In this document: positions 8,686-18,427 of the stretch, one piece after another | How positions within the stretch are numbered: position 1 is the stretch's first letter | Layout of the letters: the number at the start of each line of letters is the position of its first letter | The notes under the pieces: generated by a model | Seen by the model: only the letters and a program-made list of their open reading frames with translations | The model's database searches: none | What the model was told of the DNA's origin: nothing | Source of the DNA: an uncultured SAR86 cluster bacterium | GTDB taxonomy: Bacteria > Pseudomonadota > Gammaproteobacteria > Magnimaribacterales > D2472 | NCBI GenBank assembly: GCA_902551185.1 | Contig: CACDCN010000006.1 | Location: 1-55,750 of the forward strand | Length of the DNA: 55,750 nt | Direction of reading: 5' to 3' | Position numbers and translations under genes: made by a program

Positions 8686-9249
8686 ATGTCACAGATTGAA
8701 CTTATATTTATTAGGCATGGGGAAGCGTCTGATGCTTGGGACAATCACCCAGATCCTGGCTTAAGTAAAACTGGAATTTTTCAATCTAATAATCTATTGA
8801 ATAATAAAGATCTTGGATCACTTGAAAATTATTCTTTCATATCAAGTCCAAAGTTGCGAGCAATTGAGACTGCAAAACCATTAGTAAAAAAATTTAACAA
8901 GGAATTAAAAATAGACAATACTTTTATTGAAATACCATCAGAAAATATAGATCTTAACGATAGACAAGATTGGATTAAGAAAATCATAAAGACCAATAAA
9001 AAAGATCTCCCAGATTATGTAAAATTATGGAGCGAAAATATTTATAAAAAAACAATATCTTTTAAAAAGAACTCAATTATTTTTACTCATTTTATGGTCA
9101 TTAATGCACTTATGAGTGAGATAACTAGTTCTGATACTCTCTTATATTTTCATCCTGGCTATACATCGATAATTAAAATTAAAATAGCTGAAAATAAAAT
9201 TCAGTCTTTTTTAATACAAGAAAGTAAAAAAACACACATAAATATTTAA
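8686..9249 (+). CDS. histidine phosphatase superfamily protein (SixA/phosphoglycerate-mutase-like)
   Basis: The 187-residue protein begins with LIFIRHGEASD, the RHG catalytic motif with the phospho-accepting His11. The arginine of SSPKLRAIETA (about residues 58-68) and a second catalytic histidine in FTHFMV (about 125-130) complete the active site. It could be a SixA-type protein-histidine phosphatase or a small-molecule phosphatase; substrate cannot be read from the sequence. It has a close AAGG ribosome-binding site and stands alone between rsmE (divergent) and fis. Confidence 0.85.
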   Translation: MSQIELIFIRHGEASDAWDNHPDPGLSKTGIFQSNNLLNNKDLGSLENYSFISSPKLRAIETAKPLVKKFNKELKIDNTFIEIPSENIDLNDRQDWIKKIIKTNKKDLPDYVKLWSENIYKKTISFKKNSIIFTHFMVINALMSEITSSDTLLYFHPGYTSIIKIKIAENKIQSFLIQESKKTHINI

Positions 9250-9311
9250 AAATCTATTGAGCAATTTTTAAACAACTGTAAACTTAATCTTCTTTAACCA
9301 TAATATTTATT

Positions 9312-9578
9312 TTGAAAAGTAAAAAAAAATCATTCGATAGTTATTCAAAAAATCCTCTAAAAGATGAGGTTAGAAAGGCTATGAGAAGATATTTCAATCA
9401 ACTTGATAAAAAAAATATACCTATTGATGTCTATGAACTAGTGCTTAAAGAAGTCGAGCCTCCTCTTTTGATATCAGTTATGAAATTTGCTAACAATAAT
9501 CAGTCTAAAGCAGCTAGGATTCTTGGAATTAATAGAACGACCTTAAGAACAAAATTAAAAAAATATAACATTAACTAA
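9312..9578 (+). CDS. fis: Fis-family nucleoid-associated DNA-binding protein
   Basis: The 88-residue protein ends in the Fis helix-turn-helix (NNQSKAARILGINRTTLRTKL, residues about 61-81) after a helical dimerisation segment starting near PIDVYELVLKEVE. Fis bends DNA and modulates rRNA, recombination and growth-phase genes. The start is TTG at 9312 and the stop overlaps the purH ATG (TAATG). The fis-purH-purD order is the usual gammaproteobacterial one, although dusB, normally upstream, is missing here. Confidence 0.93.
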   Translation: MKSKKKSFDSYSKNPLKDEVRKAMRRYFNQLDKKNIPIDVYELVLKEVEPPLLISVMKFANNNQSKAARILGINRTTLRTKLKKYNIN

Positions 9579-11116
9579 TGAGTTTGGTAAAACCAAAAAT
9601 AGCTTTAATAAGTCTTTCTGATAAAACTAATATAGAAAAGATAGTAAATTTTTTAATCGAAAAAAATGTAAAGATAATATCAACCGGTGGAACCTATAAA
9701 TCTATTAAAGAAATTACAGATAATGTTATTGAAGTGTCTGAATTTACCGGTTTTGAAGAAATGATGGATGGAAGAGTTAAGACACTTCATCCAAAAATTC
9801 ATGCCGGCATCCTTTCAAGGAGAGACTCAGATATGGAAGAGCTGAAAGATAGTGGTTATGAAGCCATTGATCTTGTTATTGTAAATTTATATCCATTCAA
9901 GGAAACAATTCAACAAGACTGTTCTTTTGAAGAAGCTATAGAAAAAATTGATATTGGTGGCCCCACAATGATCAGAGCGGCTGCAAAGAATTTTAAAGAT
10001 GTTGTGGTGATATCGGATCCGGAAGACTATGACAAAATAATGGATGAATGGAATGCTAATGATGGCATTTCTTATGATCTTCGTAAGAATTTGTCACAAA
10101 AAGTTTTTGCTTTAATGTCTGATTACAATAAATCAATATCTGACTATCTAAAAGGCGATGATAAAAAGATACATGATTATATTATTAAAAAAAGTACTTC
10201 ACTAAGATATGGCGAAAATCCTCATCAATCTGCAACGTTATTCACTTTTGATAATTTAGAAAATCGAAATATTGCAAATGCTGAAATTATTCAAGGTAAG
10301 GAACTTTCTTATAATAATATCGTGGATGCGGATGCGGCATGGGAGTGTGTAAGAGAATTTATTAACCCTGCATGTGTAATAGTCAAACATGCGAATCCCT
10401 GTGGTGTTGCCGAAGCTAATTCAATTGACGATGCTTATGATTTAGCTTTTAAAACAGATCCAACATCTGCTTTTGGGGGAATAATTGCTCTTAACAAAAG
10501 AGTTAGTTTGGCTACAGCAAAAGAAATAAACTCAAGGCAGTTTGTCGAAGTTATTATTGCGCCAGAATTTGAAGAAGAAGCAATAAATGAATTTTCGAAT
10601 AAGAAAAATATTAGAATATTGAAAGTAGATATTAAACAAGATAATCCGTATCCAGGAACCATAAAAAAAGTATCTGGTGGAATTTTAGTTCAAGATGATG
10701 ATGAAAAAAGTGTAGGAATTGATGATCTGAAATGTGTCACTAAAAGACAACCGTCAAAAGATGAAATGCAGGATTTAATGTTTGCTTGGAAAGTTGCAAA
10801 GTTTGTTAAAAGTAATGCTATTGTTTATGCGAGGAAGAAAAAAACAATCGGAATTGGTGCAGGCCAAATGAGTCGTGTTGTTAGCGCAGAAATAGCTAAT
10901 CTAAAAGCAAAAGAAGAAGGTCTAGAAGTAGAAGGTGCTGTTATGGCATCGGATGCTTTTTTTCCATTTAGAGATGGCATTGATAAAGCAGCAACAAGTG
11001 GAATTGCAGCAATAATCCAACCTGGTGGATCTATAAAAGATGATGAAGTAATTGCTGCAGCTGATGAGCATAATATAGCAATGGTATTTACTGGAACAAG
11101 GCATTTTAGGCACTAA
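9578..11116 (+). CDS. purH: bifunctional AICAR transformylase / IMP cyclohydrolase
   Basis: The 512-residue enzyme carries out the last two steps of IMP synthesis. The N-terminal cyclohydrolase (MGS-like) domain has ISTGGTYKSI and GRVKTLHPKIHAGIL; the C-terminal transformylase domain has SLRYGENPHQSA, VKHANPCGVA and DPTSAFGGIIALN, with both catalytic residues of the KHANPCG motif. Length is slightly below the usual 525-530. It is translationally coupled to fis upstream and purD downstream through TAATG overlaps. Confidence 0.97.
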   Translation: MSLVKPKIALISLSDKTNIEKIVNFLIEKNVKIISTGGTYKSIKEITDNVIEVSEFTGFEEMMDGRVKTLHPKIHAGILSRRDSDMEELKDSGYEAIDLVIVNLYPFKETIQQDCSFEEAIEKIDIGGPTMIRAAAKNFKDVVVISDPEDYDKIMDEWNANDGISYDLRKNLSQKVFALMSDYNKSISDYLKGDDKKIHDYIIKKSTSLRYGENPHQSATLFTFDNLENRNIANAEIIQGKELSYNNIVDADAAWECVREFINPACVIVKHANPCGVAEANSIDDAYDLAFKTDPTSAFGGIIALNKRVSLATAKEINSRQFVEVIIAPEFEEEAINEFSNKKNIRILKVDIKQDNPYPGTIKKVSGGILVQDDDEKSVGIDDLKCVTKRQPSKDEMQDLMFAWKVAKFVKSNAIVYARKKKTIGIGAGQMSRVVSAEIANLKAKEEGLEVEGAVMASDAFFPFRDGIDKAATSGIAAIIQPGGSIKDDEVIAAADEHNIAMVFTGTRHFRH

Positions 11117-12384
11117 TGAATATACTAGTAATTGGCTCTGGTGGAAGAGAACATGCTTTAGCATGGAAATGTGCTCAAGATAATTTTGTTAATCATGTTT
11201 ATGTGTGTCCTGGAAATGCTGGAACTTTTCTTGAAGACAAAGTCAGTAATATAAATCTTGATGCTAATGACTTTAAATCCATTGGAGATTTTTCTTTAGA
11301 AAAAGATATTGAACTAGTAATTATTGGTCCTGAACAACCTCTGGTTGAGGGGCTAACTGATTATTTGCATAGCAAGAATATTAAAGCATTTGGCCCCTCA
11401 AAAAATGCTGCTCAACTAGAAGGTTCGAAAACTTTCTCAAAAGATTTTTTTGTAAAATATGACATTCCAACTGCAGGATATAAATCATTTATCGATTTTG
11501 AGAGCTCAGTAAATTATCTCGATGAAATCGATTACCCAACTGTTGTAAAGGCAGATGGTTTGGCTGCTGGCAAAGGAGTAATAATTTGTCAAAATAAAAA
11601 AGAGGCCATAAAAGCATTGAACAGTATTTTTAATGACAAAGCTTTTGGATCTGCAGGCAATAAAGTTGTTATTGAAGAATTTTTAGAAGGTGAGGAAGCG
11701 TCATTCATTGCAGTTGTAAGCAAGGATAAGATTATTCCTTTGGTAACTAGCCAAGATCACAAAGCTGTTGGTGACGGTGATGTTGGTTTAAACACTGGTG
11801 GTATGGGGGCATATTCGCCTGCACCAATAGTTAGTGATGAAATTCATCAAAAAATTCTTGAGCAAGTAATGCAACCGACAATGAAAGGCTTAATTGAAGA
11901 AGGCTCTCCTTATCTAGGCTTTCTTTATGCCGGCTTAATGATTAAAAATAATGAAATTAAAGTATTAGAATTTAATTGTAGATTTGGTGATCCTGAAACT
12001 CAGCCAATTTTACTTAGATTAAAATCAAGTTTAGTTAACTTATGTTTAGCAGCGATTAATAATACTCTTGATTCATATGATATCGAATGGACTCAAGCAC
12101 ATTCTTGCGGAGTAGTTATTGCCTCGAAAGGATACCCCAAGAATTATGAATCAAACAAAGAGATTCAGATTAATATTGATGATGAAAATGATACTAAATT
12201 ATTTCATGCGGGAACTAAGTATGAAAATAATAAAATTCTCACTAGCGGAGGAAGAGTATTTTGTGCAACAGCTTTAGGTGTTGATTTGAAAGAAGCTCAA
12301 CAAAACGCATATAATTTAGTAAATAAAGTTGATTTCGAAGGTGCTTTCTATAGGAAAGATATAGGATATAAAGGTATTAAATGA
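11116..12384 (+). CDS. purD: phosphoribosylamine-glycine ligase
   Basis: The 422-residue ATP-grasp enzyme makes glycinamide ribonucleotide in purine synthesis. It begins MNILVIGSGGREHALAWK and contains the ATP-grasp segment VVKADGLAAGKGV (about residues 140-152), EFLEGEEAS, GGMGAYSPAP and FNCRFGDPETQ, all family signatures. Its ATG overlaps the purH stop and its TGA overlaps the coq7 start by 4 bp. Confidence 0.97.
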   Translation: MNILVIGSGGREHALAWKCAQDNFVNHVYVCPGNAGTFLEDKVSNINLDANDFKSIGDFSLEKDIELVIIGPEQPLVEGLTDYLHSKNIKAFGPSKNAAQLEGSKTFSKDFFVKYDIPTAGYKSFIDFESSVNYLDEIDYPTVVKADGLAAGKGVIICQNKKEAIKALNSIFNDKAFGSAGNKVVIEEFLEGEEASFIAVVSKDKIIPLVTSQDHKAVGDGDVGLNTGGMGAYSPAPIVSDEIHQKILEQVMQPTMKGLIEEGSPYLGFLYAGLMIKNNEIKVLEFNCRFGDPETQPILLRLKSSLVNLCLAAINNTLDSYDIEWTQAHSCGVVIASKGYPKNYESNKEIQINIDDENDTKLFHAGTKYENNKILTSGGRVFCATALGVDLKEAQQNAYNLVNKVDFEGAFYRKDIGYKGIK

Positions 12385-13016
12385 GCATTCTAAATAATAT
12401 TGTTAACGAGCTAGATATAGCATTAAGAACTTTATCTAATAAGAAAAGTGGTACTGATAGACAATACCCGCCTGACCCTAAAGAAAAAAATTCAGAAGAA
12501 TTGTCAAACAAAGAAAAAGATCTTTCAATTCAAATGATGCGAATTAATCATGCTGGTGAGGTTGCAGCTCAAGCTTTGTACAGAGGTCAAGCATTCGTAT
12601 GTAAAGATCCAAAAATAAAAGAACATTTAATTCAAGCAGGAGAAGAAGAAACTGATCATTTAATATGGTGTAAAAAGAGATTAGATGAACTAGGTGGACA
12701 AAGCTCTATATTAAATCCTTTATGGTACGGTGGTTCTTTTGCAATTGGTTCTATATTTGGATTGCTAGGGGAAAAAACCAGCCTTGGTTTTGTTGAAGAA
12801 ACAGAGAAGCAAGTTGTTATTCATCTTCAAAAACACTTAGATAAAATATCTAGCAAGGATAAGGAAACAATTGAAATACTTAGAACAATGCAAGAAGATG
12901 AGGATCTTCATGCGGGACAAGCCAATGAGTCTGGAGCGGAAGAGCTAGAATCTCCTACAAAAAAAATAATGGAAACAACTGCCAAAATCATGACCTCCTC
13001 GAGTGCTTACATATAA
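12381..13016 (+). CDS. coq7: 2-octaprenyl-3-methyl-6-methoxy-1,4-benzoquinol hydroxylase, Coq7 family
   Basis: The 211-residue di-iron enzyme carries out the last ring hydroxylation of ubiquinone synthesis. Iron ligands are visible in INHAGEVAAQ, EEETDHL, the central GFVEETEKQVV and DEDLHAGQA (ExxH). Length matches bacterial Coq7. The family is oxygen-dependent, which points to an aerobic lineage. It is coupled to purD by a 4-bp overlap, an unusual partner for a quinone gene. Confidence 0.93.
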   Translation: MSILNNIVNELDIALRTLSNKKSGTDRQYPPDPKEKNSEELSNKEKDLSIQMMRINHAGEVAAQALYRGQAFVCKDPKIKEHLIQAGEEETDHLIWCKKRLDELGGQSSILNPLWYGGSFAIGSIFGLLGEKTSLGFVEETEKQVVIHLQKHLDKISSKDKETIEILRTMQEDEDLHAGQANESGAEELESPTKKIMETTAKIMTSSSAYI

Positions 13017-13028
13017 TATTCAAGCCAA

Positions 13029-14369
13029 ATGAATCAAACTTCTAAAGATACCAATTCAGCATTAAATATGCGAAAAGTTGCTTTAACTGCCCTTGCTGGC
13101 ACTAGCATTGAATGGTATGACTTCTTTCTTTATGGTGCAGCAGCAGCACTAATTTTTCCAACTGCATTCTTTGGCGAAGTTAATCCATCTACCGCATTAA
13201 TATTATCTTTATTAACTTTTGCAGCAGGATTTATTGCTAGGCCAATTGGTGGAATTATATTTGGTCATTTTGGAGACAAAATTGGAAGAAAAAAAACTCT
13301 TGTTATTGCCTTGATACTAATGGGAGTTGCTTCAACTTTAATTGGGCTTCTCCCAACTTATGCAATGATTGGTGTGGCAGCGCCAATAATATTAACGATA
13401 CTAAGATTTGCTCAAGGATTGGCCATTGGTGGTCAATGGGGTGGAGCAATGTTACTTGTCACTGAAAGCGCCCCTTCAAATCAAAGAGGATTTTATGGCG
13501 CTTATGCACAAGCAGGTGTTCCAATCGGAGTGATCTTGGCCAATCTTGCTTATATAATCACGGGTTCTTTAATGTCAGATGAGTCTTTTTATGTTTGGGG
13601 ATGGCGAATTCCTTTCTTAGCTAGCGCAATACTTATAGGTCTTAGTATGTATATTCAATTAACTATGGAAGATACTAAGGCTTTCCAAGAACTTCAGGCT
13701 GCAAGAGAAAATCAACAAAATAATGGCAATCAAAACAGTAATGCAATAAAAAAATCTCCAATCATAGAAGCTATAAAAAAATATCCAGGAAGAATTTCAC
13801 TTGCAGCTGGGGCTTTTTTATCAGTTCAAGTCACTTTTTATATATTAATTGCTTTCATGCTTGCCTATGGTGTCACAAGTGCTGGCATGGAAAGAGATGA
13901 GATGCTATTTGCAGTCTTGATTGGTTCCGCAATTATGACACCAGCCCTTTTCTTTTTCTCCTCATACTCAGATAAAAATGGTCGTAAAGGCATTTTCATA
14001 ATGGGTGCTGTTTTGACTGCTATCTGGTCATTTGCATTATTTCCGCTTGTCGATACTGGAAATTTCTGGCTCTGCGTTCTTGGTATAACTGGCGGATTAG
14101 TATTTTTATCTATGATGTATGGGCCTCAAGCAGCATTCTTTACAGAATTATTTACTACTGAAGTGAGATATTCAGGTGCGAATTTAGGGTATCAAACTGG
14201 GGCAATATTAGGAGGAGCTTTCGCACCTACAATCGCAACAATGTTATGGACAGATTTTGATATATTTTGGGTATCTGTTTATATAGCTTTTGCATCTCTT
14301 TTAACTGTTTTTTCAGTGATGGCACTAACTGAAACATACAAAACAGATCTTAATAGAAAAAATATCTAG
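13029..14369 (+). CDS. MFS transporter, metabolite:H+ symporter (ProP/KgtP/ShiA-like) family
   Basis: The 446-residue protein has about twelve hydrophobic segments. The N-terminal GTSIEWYDFFLYG signature and the GHFGDKIGRKKTL loop (about residues 79-91) between helices 2 and 3 are diagnostic of the MHS subfamily, which moves organic acids, osmolytes or aromatic acids with protons. A hydrophilic Asn/Gln-rich central loop (about 218-240) separates the two six-helix halves. Substrate is not predictable. It lies 12 bp after coq7, so it may be co-transcribed. Confidence 0.87.
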   Translation: MNQTSKDTNSALNMRKVALTALAGTSIEWYDFFLYGAAAALIFPTAFFGEVNPSTALILSLLTFAAGFIARPIGGIIFGHFGDKIGRKKTLVIALILMGVASTLIGLLPTYAMIGVAAPIILTILRFAQGLAIGGQWGGAMLLVTESAPSNQRGFYGAYAQAGVPIGVILANLAYIITGSLMSDESFYVWGWRIPFLASAILIGLSMYIQLTMEDTKAFQELQAARENQQNNGNQNSNAIKKSPIIEAIKKYPGRISLAAGAFLSVQVTFYILIAFMLAYGVTSAGMERDEMLFAVLIGSAIMTPALFFFSSYSDKNGRKGIFIMGAVLTAIWSFALFPLVDTGNFWLCVLGITGGLVFLSMMYGPQAAFFTELFTTEVRYSGANLGYQTGAILGGAFAPTIATMLWTDFDIFWVSVYIAFASLLTVFSVMALTETYKTDLNRKNI

Positions 14370-14383
14370 TACTTAATCATATT

Positions 14384-15937
14384 ATGAAAAAAATATTATT
14401 TAGTTTGTTTGTCTCTTGTTTCTTGAATGTTAATGCTCATCAAAATTGGAATGGAAAAAATTTTTCTGAAATGGCTCATTTACCCTCTCCCTTACCAGAT
14501 AGAGTTGTTTTGACGTGGAATGATGATCCAGCTACAACTCAGTCAGTAAATTGGCGAACTGATATTTCAGTAAAAAAAGGTTTTGCTCAAATAGCTATAG
14601 CTAATGCTAATGGAAGAACTTTAAGATCAAAGAAGTTTGATGCAAAAACAACTTACTTTAAAAGTGATATTAATGAGGCGCACTATCATAGTGTTACTTT
14701 TAAAAACCTTGAAGAAGACACTTTGTATGCTTACAGGGTTGGTGATGGAGTCAATTGGACTGAATACTATCACTTTAGAACTGCAAGCTCTAAAGAAAAA
14801 CCATTTAGTTTTATTTATTTTGGAGATGCGCAAAATGAAGTGAAGACACACTGGTCAAGAGTTTTTAGAGAGGCTTTTCGAGATGCTCCTAGAGCAGCAT
14901 TCACTCTTCATGCAGGAGATCTTGTCGATGAGCATGATATGGATGCTCAATGGGGTGAATGGCATCAGGGACCTGACTGGGTAAATGGAACTATTCCAGT
15001 AATAGCGACACCTGGAAATCATGAATATCAATCAGGATCTGATGCAAAGCGAATTTGGAGAACAAAAACTGGTGAAAATATTAATATAGATATTATTTCT
15101 TATAAGAACGATACTCCTTCAACATTTGAAGCTGTAATTCAAGATTCAAATGGTCAAAAAGGAGTTATTAAAATAACCGGTTCTGGCGAAATAGTCGCCG
15201 TTGATGAGGGTATTGAGATAATTACAGGTTTTTCTGATATAGATCTTGTTAATAAGTTTATCTTTGGAGGTAAAGCCCCACTTTACGATCGTTTAAGAAA
15301 TAAAACTGAAATCAAAACTATCAGCAGTCATTGGAGACCTCAATTTTCATTTCCAATTCAAGAAGTGCCAGACAATCGTATGAAGGAAACTGTTTATTAT
15401 TTAGACTACCAAGGTGTACGTTTCATTTCTTTAGACTCAAATATTGAAACTGAAAAACAAGTCTCATGGTTAAGAAAAACTCTTGAAGATAATCCTAATC
15501 GTTGGACAATTATGACTTTTCATCATCCAATGTACTCGCCAGCCTCCACTAGAGACAATAAAGAAATGCGTCAACAATGGAAACCTCTTTTAGATGAATT
15601 TAAGGTTGATTTAGTTTTAAGTGGTCATGATCACGCCTACTCAAGAACCGGTCTTGTTGACTCAAAAGACATTAAGAATATTCCAACTGGCTATCAACAA
15701 GCCTATGATCCGAAAATTGGGACTGTGCATGTTGTTTCAGTAAGCGGTCCTAAGATGTATAAAATTACTAAAGGTAATTACGCAAAAAAACTTGGTGAAA
15801 ATACCCAGCTTTACCAAATAATTGATATAAAGGAAAATGAATTAAGATTCCGTGCATATGATGCTACTGGAGAATTGTATGATGAGTTTCTAATACAAAA
15901 ACAAGCGGGAAAGCCAAATCTATTAGTAGAAAAGTAA
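14384..15937 (+). CDS. secreted purple acid phosphatase-like metallophosphoesterase
   Basis: The 517-residue protein has a signal peptide (MKKILFSLFVSCFLNVNA, cleavage near residue 18), an N-terminal fibronectin-like domain of the purple-acid-phosphatase type (TWNDDPATTQSVNWRT) and a calcineurin-like metallophosphoesterase core. Metal ligands are in FGDAQN, AGDLVDEH, TPGNHEY, FHHPMYSP and SGHDHAYSR. Between TPGNHEY and the last blocks is an insert of about 100 residues (about 235-325). It probably releases phosphate from organic phosphorus in the periplasm, useful in phosphate-poor seawater; the substrate is inferred. It sits 14 bp behind the MHS transporter. Confidence 0.85.
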   Translation: MKKILFSLFVSCFLNVNAHQNWNGKNFSEMAHLPSPLPDRVVLTWNDDPATTQSVNWRTDISVKKGFAQIAIANANGRTLRSKKFDAKTTYFKSDINEAHYHSVTFKNLEEDTLYAYRVGDGVNWTEYYHFRTASSKEKPFSFIYFGDAQNEVKTHWSRVFREAFRDAPRAAFTLHAGDLVDEHDMDAQWGEWHQGPDWVNGTIPVIATPGNHEYQSGSDAKRIWRTKTGENINIDIISYKNDTPSTFEAVIQDSNGQKGVIKITGSGEIVAVDEGIEIITGFSDIDLVNKFIFGGKAPLYDRLRNKTEIKTISSHWRPQFSFPIQEVPDNRMKETVYYLDYQGVRFISLDSNIETEKQVSWLRKTLEDNPNRWTIMTFHHPMYSPASTRDNKEMRQQWKPLLDEFKVDLVLSGHDHAYSRTGLVDSKDIKNIPTGYQQAYDPKIGTVHVVSVSGPKMYKITKGNYAKKLGENTQLYQIIDIKENELRFRAYDATGELYDEFLIQKQAGKPNLLVEK

Positions 15938-15952
15938 TCTAATATATCGTAA

Positions 15953-16504
15953 TTACTTCCATTTAATATTGCATCCCATTGATGGAAATTGTTCTAAACT
16001 TATTTCTCTTTCACTAAGTAAGTTTTCTATAGCATCTCTAAGATCCTTGCCAGATGGTAGGATTGCTGAATTGGGAGAACTTTCATCTAATCTTCCACGA
16101 TAAACAAGTTTCCTATTGTTATCAAAAAGATAGAATTCTGGAGTGCATTCAGCTTTATAAGCTTTTGCTACCATCTGAGTTTCATCAAAGAGGTAAGGAA
16201 ATGATAGGCCCAATTCTTTCCATAAATCTTGCATATGTTGGGGGCCATCCTGAGGATAGTTATCTATATCATTTGAACTAATTGCAACCATATTAATTTG
16301 ATCTTTATAATCTTTATCAATCTTTTGTATTTCAGAATGATAATGAATAACGTAAGGACAATGATTGCATATAAACATTATTAAAGTAGGTTTCGAAATC
16401 TCAAGCTCATCTGATGAAAAATTCTTTTCTGAAACTGTATCAATAAGTTCAAATGCTATCAGTTTCGTTCCTAATAGAAGCATACTTGAATAAGTTAAAG
16501 ACAT
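15953..16504 (-). CDS. thioredoxin-fold AhpC/TSA-like protein
   Basis: The 183-residue protein has a thioredoxin fold with a CNHCPYV motif (Cys-X-X-Cys, residues about 46-52) after the strand TLIMFICN, a cis-proline region ECTPEFYLFD and a C-terminal SMGCNIKW. This pattern marks the thioredoxin-family proteins related to peroxiredoxin/ResA that probably act as cytosolic disulfide reductases; no signal peptide is clear. It is the last gene of the leftward trp run, 7 bp after the helicase. Specific substrate unknown. Confidence 0.8.
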   Translation of the reverse strand: MSLTYSSMLLLGTKLIAFELIDTVSEKNFSSDELEISKPTLIMFICNHCPYVIHYHSEIQKIDKDYKDQINMVAISSNDIDNYPQDGPQHMQDLWKELGLSFPYLFDETQMVAKAYKAECTPEFYLFDNNRKLVYRGRLDESSPNSAILPSGKDLRDAIENLLSEREISLEQFPSMGCNIKWK

Positions 16505-16511
16505 AAAAATA

Positions 16512-17681
16512 TTATAAACTCATTTGTTGCCACTTTACTGGCACACCTTCCAATTGATATCTATTGGACTCCTCTCTTAATTTTTCATACTCAGTTTTTG
16601 ATGAATAGACGGTAACTATTAGAGCATTTTCTTTATTTGCAGTAATTCTAAGTACGCGCCCCATTCTTTGGATTCTTTGTCTTTTTGATGATGATGCACT
16701 CAGAATCATTGCCCCATCAGCTTCTGGCATATCAAACCCTTCATCTAATGCAGTGCAACTTACAAGAACATTTAATTTACCAGCCTTAAAACTATCTAAG
16801 TTCTCTTGCCTTTCATTATCTTTTAAATCTGTATTATAAATACCAGATTTGAAACCTTTTTTGTTAATAATTGTATTAAATTCTTTTGCTTGCTTTTTAT
16901 TCTCTGTGAAAACTATCCAGCTATCTCTTTTATACTTTTGAATTAATTCAACACCATATGGAATTCTGTTTTTTGAATTTTTAATTAATCTAGCTCTATT
17001 GAATATCAGCATCTTTAATGGATAATCATCCATATTATTGCCCCCAATTGTCGCGGCCCTTCTTTGGATGCTTTTGGTAAATTTCTTATATTTATCTTCT
17101 TCTTCTGGTAATAGTGCGGCGTAACCATATAAGAGCTTAAAATTAACTATTACCTCATCTTCTCTAGCATCAATATAGTCGTAATCAAAAATAATATCCC
17201 CAAGTATTTTTTTGATAATAATATAAAAATTATCATCATAATCTCTTTCTGGTGTTGCAGATAAGCCTAAAGTTGCATGCCAATTATTAGTTAACATATC
17301 ACCTCTTTTTTCCGTTCCAATCTTATGGCATTCATCAACAATTAAAAGCGTTTCTTTGGCATCGATATCAGCAATAATATTTTTTAATGAGTCTATCGTT
17401 GTTACGCATAGTTTTCTTATTTTTAAGGCTTGTTCTCCCCCTCCATTCAGAGATATTTCTTTATCGCTAAAGTCTTGAGAAAGACTCTCATACCATTGAT
17501 CTAAAAGAGCAATTGATGGAACAACAATTAAAATAAATTTGCTTGGATTTTCTTCTAAATATTTTTTTAAACAATGAATCGCAAAAAATGTCTTTCCACC
17601 CCCAGTAACAACCTTAACAATTCCTTTTTTTTTGGCCCACCATAATGGGAAAGCTTTTTCCTGCCATTCCCTTAATTTCAA
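16512..17681 (-). CDS. superfamily 2 DEAD/DEAH-type (XPB/type III restriction-like) helicase
   Basis: The 389-residue protein has a compact SF2 core: LREWQEKAF Q-like motif, Walker A TGGGKT (26-31), motif II DECH (116-119), motif III SATP (141-144), and in the second RecA domain VSCTALDEGFDMPEAD and QRIQRMGRVLR near the C-terminus. No extra nuclease or DNA-binding domain is visible. It starts with TTG at 17681, overlapping the trpC stop as TTGA, so it is translationally coupled to the trp genes. Such stand-alone helicases may act in DNA repair or RNA turnover; the role is not known. Confidence 0.85.
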   Translation of the reverse strand: MKLREWQEKAFPLWWAKKKGIVKVVTGGGKTFFAIHCLKKYLEENPSKFILIVVPSIALLDQWYESLSQDFSDKEISLNGGGEQALKIRKLCVTTIDSLKNIIADIDAKETLLIVDECHKIGTEKRGDMLTNNWHATLGLSATPERDYDDNFYIIIKKILGDIIFDYDYIDAREDEVIVNFKLLYGYAALLPEEEDKYKKFTKSIQRRAATIGGNNMDDYPLKMLIFNRARLIKNSKNRIPYGVELIQKYKRDSWIVFTENKKQAKEFNTIINKKGFKSGIYNTDLKDNERQENLDSFKAGKLNVLVSCTALDEGFDMPEADGAMILSASSSKRQRIQRMGRVLRITANKENALIVTVYSSKTEYEKLREESNRYQLEGVPVKWQQMSL

Positions 17682-18427
17682 AAAAGATCTCCTTTCATCA
17701 AACTTTCGCCAATTAGAAAGACATTAATGTTATGTTCTTTAAGTTTATCTATATCTTTTTGACTTTTGATCCCAGACTCAGAGACAAAAATATTATCTTC
17801 TTTGAATTCTTTTCTAAGCCTTATCGAATGCTCAATGTCTACTTCAAATGTTTTCAAATTCCTATTATTAACTCCTATAATTGCTTTGGAGAAATTTTTA
17901 ACTCGTAGTAACTCATCTTCATCATGAACTTCTATGATGTAATCTAAACAGAGTTTGTCAGCAATTTGTGAAAATATTTTTAATTCTTCATCATTTAATA
18001 TGCTGGCTATCAATAAAATACAGTCTGCTCCTATAAGTTTGGACTCATAAATTTGATATTCATCAATAATGAAGTCTTTTCTTAGTATTGGCAAATTTGA
18101 AGCATTTTTTACATCAATTAAGTATTGAACATCTCCCTGAAAGTAATCTTCTTCAGTAAGAATTGAAAGTGCAGAGGCACCAAATAATTCATATTCTTTT
18201 GCTTTTGATACTGGATCAAAGTCTTTGCTTATTAATCCTGCGCTAGGTGATGCTTTTTTTATTTCAGCAATGATTGATTCACTTTTTCCTTCTAAACTTT
18301 TTTTAAAGATATTCTTTCCAAGATTATCCATGTCAATTTTTGACAATAAATCATCAAGGGATTCTTTTAGCTTTTTATCCTCAAGTTTGGATCGAGTATT
18401 AGCTACTATTTCATCAAGTATGTTCAT
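17678..18427 (-). CDS. trpC: indole-3-glycerol phosphate synthase
   Basis: The 249-residue TIM-barrel enzyme closes the indole ring in tryptophan synthesis. Signatures are IIAEIKKASPSAGLI (catalytic lysine, about residues 54-68), LSILTEEDYFQGD, PILRKDFIIDEYQIYES and GVNNRNLKTFEVD. Slightly shorter than the usual 260-270. Linked by ATGA to trpD upstream and by TTGA to the helicase downstream. Confidence 0.96.
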   Translation of the reverse strand: MNILDEIVANTRSKLEDKKLKESLDDLLSKIDMDNLGKNIFKKSLEGKSESIIAEIKKASPSAGLISKDFDPVSKAKEYELFGASALSILTEEDYFQGDVQYLIDVKNASNLPILRKDFIIDEYQIYESKLIGADCILLIASILNDEELKIFSQIADKLCLDYIIEVHDEDELLRVKNFSKAIIGVNNRNLKTFEVDIEHSIRLRKEFKEDNIFVSESGIKSQKDIDKLKEHNINVFLIGESLMKGDLF

